Below are positions 57,774-64,000 of a stretch of 64,000 nt of DNA, one piece after another; the stretch's first letter is position 1; the number at the start of each line of letters is the position of its first letter. This stretch comes from Streptomyces sp. NK08204 (GTDB lineage Bacteria; Actinomycetota; Actinomycetes; Streptomycetales; Streptomycetaceae). Location of the stretch: contig NZ_JAINVF010000005.1 of NCBI RefSeq assembly GCF_020400585.1, positions 124,001-188,000 of the forward strand, written 5' to 3'. Made by a program: the position numbers and the translations under genes. The notes under the pieces are model-generated. The model did not search any database, was not told the origin of the DNA, and saw nothing but the letters and a program-made list of their open reading frames with translations.

Positions 57774-59381
57774 GTGGCCCGACACGACCGGCTGCATTCG
57801 GAGCCGACGGGCGAGGTGCGCATGAGTCTGTCACTGCGCTTTGCCGCCGGATCGCACAAGGGCATGATCCGGGAGGGCAACGAGGACTCCGGTTACGCCG
57901 GTCCGCGCCTGCTCGCGATCGCCGACGGCATGGGCGGCCAGGCGGCCGGCGAGGTCGCCTCATCCGAGGTGATCTCCACGCTGGTCACGCTCGACGACGA
58001 CGTGCCCGGCTCCGACATCCTCACCTCGCTCGGCGTCGCAGTGCAGCGCGCCAACGACCAGCTGCGCGCCATGGTCGAGGAGGACCCCCAGCTGGAGGGC
58101 ATGGGCACCACGCTCACCGCCCTGCTGTGGACCGGGCAGCGGCTCGGCCTCGTGCACGTCGGCGACTCGCGGGCGTACCTCCTGCGCGACGGGGCACTGA
58201 CCCAGATCACCCAGGACCACACCTGGGTGCAGCGGCTGGTCGACGAGGGCCGCATCACCGAGGAAGAGGCCACCACCCACCCGCAGCGCTCCCTGCTCAT
58301 GCGCGCCCTCGGCAGCGGCGACCACGTCGAACCCGACCTGTCGATCCGCGAGGTCCGCGCCGGCGACCGCTACCTGATCTGCTCCGACGGCCTGTCCGGC
58401 GTCGTCTCCCACCAGACCATGGAGGAGACCCTCGCCAGCTACCAGGGCCCGCAGGAGACCGTGCAGGAGCTGATCCAGCTCGCGCTGCGCGGCGGCGGCC
58501 CCGACAACATCACCGTCATCGTCGCCGACGTCCTCGACCTGGACACCGGCGACACCCTCGCCGGACAGCTGTCCGACACCCCGGTCGTGGTCGGCGCCGT
58601 CGCCGAGAACCCGCACCACCTGCATGACAACGGCATCATGCAGACCCCGGCCGGCCGCGCCTCGCACCTCGGCCGCCAGGGCCGCGGACAGGGCGGCGGC
58701 GGAGAGTTCGGCCCGCCCGGCTCCGGCGACACCACCGGCTACGTCCCGGCCGGCGGCCTCGGCGAGTACGGCGACGCGGACTTCACCAAGCCCGCCAAGA
58801 GCCGCACGTGGCTGAAGCGGTCCCTGTACAGCGGGCTCGCGCTGGCCGTGATCGGCGGCGGCCTGTACGGCGGCTACCGCTGGACGCAGACGCAGTACTA
58901 CGTCGGCGCCAACGGCGGCCACGTGGCGCTGTACCGCGGCATCAGCCAGGACCTGGCCTGGGTGTCGCTGTCGAAGGTGGAGAAGGACCACCCCGAGATC
59001 GAACTCAAGTACCTGCCGGCCTACCAGCAGAAGCAGGTCAAGAACACGATCACGGAGGGCGGCCTGACGGAAGCCCGCGCGAAGATCGACGCCCTGGCCA
59101 TCCAGGCGTCCGCGTGCAGGAAGCAGGCGGAACGCAAGGCCCAGGCCACCGACGCCGAGCGGAACGCCTCACGGATGCCGGCCAAGACGGGAAGCACCAC
59201 GGGAACCACTCGTACCGCCTTCACGTCCAAGGCGTCGCCGAGCGCGAACCCGTCGGCGTCGGCACCGTCCTCGAAGTCCCCCTCGAAGTCTCCGACCCCG
59301 ACCGCGACCGCGACCGCCCAGCCCGGTCCCAGCCTCTCCGAGGATGAGCAGAAGGTCGTCGACCAGTGCGGCAAGCAGTAG
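57774..59381 (+). CDS. pstP: PP2C-type Ser/Thr phosphatase PstP
   Basis: About 535 residues. The PP2C metal-binding motifs are NEDSGY, IADGMGGQAAGE, VGDSRAYLLRDG, CSDGLSGVV and GGGPDNITVIVAD (residues ~30-260). A Gly-rich linker, one membrane helix (SGLALAVIGGGLYGGY, ~350) and a ~170-residue extracellular part with a Ser/Thr/Pro-rich end follow. It reverses PknB-type phosphorylation. GTG 57774 follows GGAGGG with good spacing; ATG 57822 (MSLSLRF) is the main alternative. It lies 84 bp after fhaB. Confidence 0.93.
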   Translation: MARHDRLHSEPTGEVRMSLSLRFAAGSHKGMIREGNEDSGYAGPRLLAIADGMGGQAAGEVASSEVISTLVTLDDDVPGSDILTSLGVAVQRANDQLRAMVEEDPQLEGMGTTLTALLWTGQRLGLVHVGDSRAYLLRDGALTQITQDHTWVQRLVDEGRITEEEATTHPQRSLLMRALGSGDHVEPDLSIREVRAGDRYLICSDGLSGVVSHQTMEETLASYQGPQETVQELIQLALRGGGPDNITVIVADVLDLDTGDTLAGQLSDTPVVVGAVAENPHHLHDNGIMQTPAGRASHLGRQGRGQGGGGEFGPPGSGDTTGYVPAGGLGEYGDADFTKPAKSRTWLKRSLYSGLALAVIGGGLYGGYRWTQTQYYVGANGGHVALYRGISQDLAWVSLSKVEKDHPEIELKYLPAYQQKQVKNTITEGGLTEARAKIDALAIQASACRKQAERKAQATDAERNASRMPAKTGSTTGTTRTAFTSKASPSANPSASAPSSKSPSKSPTPTATATAQPGPSLSEDEQKVVDQCGKQ

Positions 59382-59408
59382 GCAAGCCGTGAGAGGCCCC
59401 GTCACACG

Positions 59409-60845
59409 ATGAGCAGTACTACGAACCCGCCGACGCATCACACGTCCACGATCGGCGCCATCGGCGCGCCCAGCCGCCGCAACACCGAACTGGCCCTACT
59501 GGCCTTCGCCGTGGCCATCCCGGTGTTCGCCTACGCCAACGTGGGCCTGGCCATCGACGACAAGGTGCCCGCGGGCCTGCTGAGCTACGGCCTCGGCCTC
59601 GGCCTGCTGGCCGGCATCGCCCATGTCGTCGTACGGAAGTTCGCGCCGTACGCCGACCCGCTGCTGCTGCCGCTGGCCACCCTGCTCAACGGGCTCGGCC
59701 TGGTCGCCATCTGGCGGCTCGACCAGTCCAAGGCACTGCAGCAGATCCATGTGGCGGGCGGCAAGGCGACCACCCAGCTCATGTACACCGCCATGGGCAT
59801 CGCCCTGTTCGTCGCCGTGCTGTTCTTCCTCAAGGACCACCGCACGCTGCAGCGCTACACCTACATCTCGATGGCGGCCGCGCTGTTCCTGCTCCTCCTC
59901 CCGCTGGTCCCGGGCCTCGGCCTCAACGTCTACGGCGCCAAGATCTGGATCTCGGTCGGCGGCTTCACCATCCAGCCCGGTGAGTTCGCCAAGATCGTGC
60001 TCGCGATCTTCTTCGCCGGCTACCTGATGGTGAAGCGCGACGCGCTGGCCCTCGCCAGCCGCCGGTTCATGGGCCTGTACCTGCCGCGCGGCCGTGACCT
60101 CGGGCCGATCCTCGTCGTCTGGGCGATCTCGATCCTCATCCTGGTCTTCGAGACCGACCTCGGTACGTCGCTGCTGTTCTTCGGCATGTTCGTGATCATG
60201 CTGTACGTCGCCACCGAGCGGACCAGCTGGATCGTCTTCGGTCTGCTGATGTCCGCGGTCGGCGCCGTCGGCGTGGCCTCGGTCGAATCGCACGTGAAGA
60301 TGCGCGTCCAGGCGTGGCTCGACCCGATGAAGGAGTACACGCTCTCCCAGCAGGGCGTCGACGGCCACTCCGAGCAGGCCATGCAGGCCCTGTGGGCGTT
60401 CGGCTCCGGCGGCACCCTCGGCTCCGGCTGGGGCCAGGGCCACTCCGAGCTGATCAAGTTCGCCGCCAACTCCGACTTCATCCTCGCCACCTTCGGCGAG
60501 GAACTGGGCCTGGCCGGCATCATGGCCATCCTGCTGATCTACGGCCTGATCGTGGAGCGCGGCGTACGCACCGCCCTCGCCGCCCGCGACCCCTTCGGCA
60601 AACTGCTCGCCATCGGCCTGTCCGGCGCCTTCGCCCTCCAGGTGTTCGTCGTCGCCGGCGGCGTGATGGGGCTCATCCCCCTGACCGGTATGACGATGCC
60701 GTTCCTCGCCTACGGCGGTTCGTCCGTGATCGCGAACTGGGCGCTCATCGGCATCCTGATCCGCATCAGCGACACCGCCCGCCGCCCGGCGCCCACCCCC
60801 GCCGGCAACCCCGACGCCGAGATGACCCAGGTGGTCCGCCCGTGA
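59409..60845 (+). CDS. rodA: SEDS peptidoglycan polymerase RodA/FtsW family
   Basis: 478 residues with about 12 membrane helices. SEDS landmarks include GAKIWISVGGFTIQPGEFAKIVLAIF, FETDLGTSLLFFGMF, SDFILATFGEELGLAG and TGMTMPFLAYGGSSVIANW. RodA-type SEDS proteins polymerise lipid II and work with a class B PBP, here the directly following pbpA, whose start overlaps this stop (GTGA). Clustering with pknB/pstP points to lateral or polar growth rather than division, although RodA and FtsW cannot be fully told apart by sequence alone. Confidence 0.93.
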   Translation: MSSTTNPPTHHTSTIGAIGAPSRRNTELALLAFAVAIPVFAYANVGLAIDDKVPAGLLSYGLGLGLLAGIAHVVVRKFAPYADPLLLPLATLLNGLGLVAIWRLDQSKALQQIHVAGGKATTQLMYTAMGIALFVAVLFFLKDHRTLQRYTYISMAAALFLLLLPLVPGLGLNVYGAKIWISVGGFTIQPGEFAKIVLAIFFAGYLMVKRDALALASRRFMGLYLPRGRDLGPILVVWAISILILVFETDLGTSLLFFGMFVIMLYVATERTSWIVFGLLMSAVGAVGVASVESHVKMRVQAWLDPMKEYTLSQQGVDGHSEQAMQALWAFGSGGTLGSGWGQGHSELIKFAANSDFILATFGEELGLAGIMAILLIYGLIVERGVRTALAARDPFGKLLAIGLSGAFALQVFVVAGGVMGLIPLTGMTMPFLAYGGSSVIANWALIGILIRISDTARRPAPTPAGNPDAEMTQVVRP

Positions 60846-62329
60846 ACAAGCCCCTGCGCCGGATCGCGATCTTCTGCGGGCTGCTGATCCTCACCCTGCT
60901 GCTGCGCGACAACTGGCTCCAGTACGTCAAGGCCGACAGCCTCAAGGACGACCCGAAGAACCGCCGCGTCACGATCGCCCGCTACTCCACACCGCGCGGC
61001 GACATCATCGTCGACGGCAACCCCATCACCGGGTCCAGCGAAGTCAGCACCAAGGGCCTGAACGACCTCAAGTACAAGCGCACCTACAAGAACGGCCCCA
61101 TGTGGGCACCGGTCACCGGATACGCCTCGCAGGCCTTCGGCGCCACGCAGCTCGAGGCCCTCGAGGACGGCATCCTCACCGGCAACGACGACCGGCTGTT
61201 CTTCCGCAAGACCCTCGACATGATCACGGGCAAGGAGCAGCAGGGCGGCAACGTCGTCACCACCCTCAACGCGGCGGCGCAGAAGGCCGCGTGGGAGGGC
61301 CTGAAGTCCCGGGGCGGCAAGGGTGCCGTGGTCGCCCTGGAGCCCTCCACCGGCAAGATCCTCGCGCTGGCCTCCTATCCGTCGTACGACCCCTCGTCGT
61401 TCGCCGGGTACACCAACGCCGACGCCAAGGCGTGGAAGAAGCTGCAGAAGAAGTACAACCCCGCCGACCCGATGCTGAACCGGGCGCTGCGCGAGACCTA
61501 CCCGCCGGGCTCCACGTTCAAGGTGGTCACCGCGGCGGCAGCGCTGGAGAACGGCAAGTACACCTCGGCCGACGAGAAGACCGACTCGCCCCTGCCGTGG
61601 ACCATGCCGGGCACCAGGACCCAGCTGAAGAACGAGGGCAACATTCCCTGCGAGAACGCGACCATGCGGGTCGCGCTGCAGTACTCCTGCAACACCGTCT
61701 TCGGCAAGATCGGCGCCGACCTCGGCAACGACAAGATGCTGGAGGAGGCGAAGAAGTTCGGCTTCGACGCCGAGCAGTTCACCCCGGTCCGCGCCAACGC
61801 GTCGGTCTTCTCCGACGACATGAACTCCTCGCAGACCGCACTGTCCTCGATCGGCCAGTACAACACCGCCGCCACCCCACTGCAGATGGCCATGGTCGCC
61901 TCGGCGGTCGCCAACGACGGCAAGCTGATGAAGCCGTACATGATCGACAAGCTCCAGTCCTCCAGCCTGGACACCGTCACGCAGACCGAGCCGCAGGAGC
62001 TGAGCCGCCCGCTGTCCTCCAGCAACGCGCAGATCCTGCAGTCGATGATGGAGACGGTCGTCAAGGAAGGCACTGGCAAGAACGCGCAGATCGGCGGCGG
62101 AGTGACCGTCGGCGGCAAGACCGGTACCGCCCAGCACGGCGTCGCGAACAGCGCGAACCCCTACGCCTGGTTCATCTCCTACGCCAAGCTCCCCGACAAC
62201 AGCTCGCCGGTCGCGGTCGCCGTGGTGATCGAGGACGAGAACGCCAACCGTGACGACATCTCCGGCGGCGGCCTGGCCGCGCCGATCGCGAAGAGCGTCA
62301 TGGAGGCGGTCATCAACTCCAAGAAGTGA
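60842..62329 (+). CDS. pbpA: Class B penicillin-binding protein PbpA
   Basis: 495 residues. One N-terminal membrane helix (RIAIFCGLLILTLLL) is followed by a dimerisation domain (~30-170) and a transpeptidase domain with STFK (Ser224), SCN (282-284) and KTG (426-428). It is short for a class B PBP, like mycobacterial PbpA, and lacks PASTA domains. It crosslinks the glycan made by the partner SEDS protein. GTG 60842 overlaps the rodA stop. Confidence 0.95.
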   Translation: MNKPLRRIAIFCGLLILTLLLRDNWLQYVKADSLKDDPKNRRVTIARYSTPRGDIIVDGNPITGSSEVSTKGLNDLKYKRTYKNGPMWAPVTGYASQAFGATQLEALEDGILTGNDDRLFFRKTLDMITGKEQQGGNVVTTLNAAAQKAAWEGLKSRGGKGAVVALEPSTGKILALASYPSYDPSSFAGYTNADAKAWKKLQKKYNPADPMLNRALRETYPPGSTFKVVTAAAALENGKYTSADEKTDSPLPWTMPGTRTQLKNEGNIPCENATMRVALQYSCNTVFGKIGADLGNDKMLEEAKKFGFDAEQFTPVRANASVFSDDMNSSQTALSSIGQYNTAATPLQMAMVASAVANDGKLMKPYMIDKLQSSSLDTVTQTEPQELSRPLSSSNAQILQSMMETVVKEGTGKNAQIGGGVTVGGKTGTAQHGVANSANPYAWFISYAKLPDNSSPVAVAVVIEDENANRDDISGGGLAAPIAKSVMEAVINSKK

Positions 62330-62543
62330 TCTCGCCGGCCCGGGTCATCCGAGGAACCGACCCTGGTGAGTGACGCCGCTCACACCCCTTCACATCGTTG
62401 CACGTTGCGATACCGGTCCTGTATCGGGTTACGGGCTTGGCCAGGTCATACAGAACGAGCCGGGTACGGTAGGCCCGGACGGCAGCCTTGGGCCGTGCAC
62501 GGAGGTGCACGGCCGAGACCGACGGAGAGGGCTGGTAGTAGCT

Positions 62544-64000
62544 ATGGAAGAGCCGCGTCGCCTCGGCGGCCGGTACGAGCTGGGCCAGGTGCTCGGCCGT
62601 GGTGGCATGGCGGAGGTCTACCTCGCGCATGACATCCGGCTCGGCCGCACCGTGGCGGTGAAGACGCTGCGCGCGGACCTCGCGCGTGATCCGTCCTTCC
62701 AGGCCCGGTTCCGCCGGGAGGCCCAGTCGGCCGCCTCGCTCAACCATCCCGCGATCGTCGCGGTCTACGACACGGGCGAGGACTACATCGACGGGGTCTC
62801 CATCCCGTACATCGTGATGGAGTACGTGGACGGCTCCACGCTGCGTGAGCTGCTGCACTCCGGTCGCAAGCTGCTGCCCGAGCGGGCGATGGAGATGACC
62901 GTGGGCATCCTCCAGGGCCTGGAGTACGCCCACCGCAACGGCATCGTCCACCGTGACATCAAGCCGGCCAACGTCATGCTGACCCGCAACGGCCAGGTCA
63001 AGGTGATGGACTTCGGTATCGCCCGCGCCATGGGCGACGCCGGTATGACCATGACGCAGACGGCCGCGGTGATCGGTACGGCCCAGTACCTCTCGCCGGA
63101 GCAGGCCAAGGGCGAGCAGGTCGACGCGAGATCCGACCTTTATTCGACCGGCTGCCTGCTCTACGAGCTGCTGACCGTCCGCCCGCCCTTCGTGGGCGAC
63201 TCCCCGGTGGCGGTGGCCTACCAGCACGTCCGCGAGGAGGCCCAGCCGCCGAGCGTGTTCGACCCCGAGATCACTCCCGAGATGGACGCGATCGTCCTCA
63301 AGGCACTGGTCAAGGACCCGAACTACCGCTACCAGTCGGCCGACGAGATGCGCGCCGACATCGAGGCCTGCCTCGACGGCCAGCCGGTCGGGGCCACGGC
63401 GGCGATGGGTGCGGTGGGCTACGGCGGCTACCCCGACGACCAGCCGACGACCGCCCTGCGCCCCGACCAGGGCGCCGGCGCGACCACCATGCTCCCGCCG
63501 ATGAACCCGGACGACGGCGGCTACGGCTACGACGAGCGCCCCGACCGCCGCCGCCAGCAGCAGAAGAAGTCCAACACCTCCACGATCCTCCTGGTCGTCG
63601 CCGGCCTCCTGGTGCTCGTCGGCGCGATCCTCATCGGGAAGTCGGTGTTCAGCGGGGACGACGCGGCCAACGACAAGGTGCCGGTGCCGAACTTCGTCGG
63701 CAACAGCTACAGCGCCGCCCAGAAGATGGCCGTCAACTCCGACCTGCAGCTGGGCGAGCCCACCCGGAAAGCCTGCGCGAACCAGCCCAGGGGCAACGTG
63801 TGCTCGCAGGACCCGCAGCAGGGCCTGAAGGTCGCCAAGAACACGGTCGTCCACGTGGTCGTCTCCACGGGCGCGCCCAAGGTCCTCGTGCCGGACGTAC
63901 GGGGCCAGCAGTACGACCAGGCCGAGGCCCTGCTGAAGGACAAGGGCTTCCAGGTCGAGAAGAAGACCCAGGTGTCCACCCAGACACCGGACGTCGTCAT
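62544..64000 (+). CDS. pknB: PASTA-domain Ser/Thr kinase PknB (3' end outside window)
   Basis: About 485 residues visible. The kinase domain has LGRGGMAEVYLAHD, Lys40 in VAVKTL, HRDIKPANVM, DFGIARAMG and GTAQYLSPEQAKG. A Gly/Tyr/Asp-rich juxtamembrane linker, a membrane helix (TILLVVAGLLVLVGAILI, ~350-367) and the first extracellular PASTA repeats follow (VPNFVGNSYSAAQKMAV, then VLVPDVRGQQYDQAEALL). It senses muropeptide or lipid II and phosphorylates FhaA/FhaB and wall enzymes. ATG 62544 is 214 bp after pbpA, leaving room for its own promoter. The frame runs off the window end. Confidence 0.95.
   Translation, partial: MEEPRRLGGRYELGQVLGRGGMAEVYLAHDIRLGRTVAVKTLRADLARDPSFQARFRREAQSAASLNHPAIVAVYDTGEDYIDGVSIPYIVMEYVDGSTLRELLHSGRKLLPERAMEMTVGILQGLEYAHRNGIVHRDIKPANVMLTRNGQVKVMDFGIARAMGDAGMTMTQTAAVIGTAQYLSPEQAKGEQVDARSDLYSTGCLLYELLTVRPPFVGDSPVAVAYQHVREEAQPPSVFDPEITPEMDAIVLKALVKDPNYRYQSADEMRADIEACLDGQPVGATAAMGAVGYGGYPDDQPTTALRPDQGAGATTMLPPMNPDDGGYGYDERPDRRRQQQKKSNTSTILLVVAGLLVLVGAILIGKSVFSGDDAANDKVPVPNFVGNSYSAAQKMAVNSDLQLGEPTRKACANQPRGNVCSQDPQQGLKVAKNTVVHVVVSTGAPKVLVPDVRGQQYDQAEALLKDKGFQVEKKTQVSTQTPDVV

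Overview
This is a high-GC actinobacterial chromosome segment that looks like Streptomyces. Reasons: strong third-position GC, many GTG starts with GGAGG-type ribosome binding sites, two branched-chain keto acid dehydrogenase (bkd) clusters, homologues of the Streptomyces K15 DD-transpeptidase, a Bpa proteasome activator, and the fhaA-fhaB-pstP-rodA-pbpA-pknB cluster next to a tRNA-Leu. A perfect ParB parS core at 28651-28664 suggests that oriC is not far away. The gene order recalls the S. coelicolor SCO3800-SCO3848 interval; that comparison is from memory and has not been checked by alignment.

Layout. 1-12.7 kb: metabolic and housekeeping genes (end of an acyl-CoA dehydrogenase, M18 aminopeptidase, thioredoxin/NHL protein, cupin/GlxA pair, LURP-one protein, nitrilase-type hydrolase, mycothiol-dependent-type enzyme, GntR/MFS operon), ending in two tandem K15-like DD-peptidases. 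12.9-13.5 kb: a decayed patch with an IS630-type transposase relic and an alpha/beta-hydrolase relic. 13.7-17.4 kb: a secreted protein and the most unusual locus here. It has four tandem perfect tRNA-like cloverleaves (three identical) that lack the T-loop consensus and CCA. They run directly into the start codon of a 790-residue protein of unknown function.

17.4-21.0 kb: first bkdABC operon. 21.5-22.3 kb: a phosphotransferase pseudogene. 22.3-25.9 kb: two divergent membrane Ser/Thr kinases. 26.1-31.0 kb: bpa, a membrane-anchored Pro/Ala-rich protein, a quinone oxidoreductase, moeA and a MobA-like-DUF6457 fusion. 31.2-35.3 kb: second bkdABC with a divergent Lrp-type bkdR. 35.3-46.2 kb: a split phenylacetate catabolism region (paaR-paaH, paaN, paaABCDE), interrupted by a SpoU methyltransferase and an HTTM/DUF5819 pair. 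Three near-identical 14-bp palindromes sit before paaH/paaN, before paaA and between bkdA and bkdR, and I infer that they are PaaR operators.

46.2-49.3 kb: a MarR/NmrA divergent pair with clear palindromic operators, surrounded by gene relics. 49.3-52.1 kb: rhodanese, J-domain protein and DUF2252 protein. 52.3-55.6 kb: divergent CBM3-GH16 secreted protein and GT2 processive glycosyltransferase, probably an exopolysaccharide (beta-glucan) locus. 55.7-64.0 kb: tRNA-Leu(CAG), then the FHA/phosphatase/SEDS/PBP/PknB cell-growth cluster, with pknB running off the end of the window.
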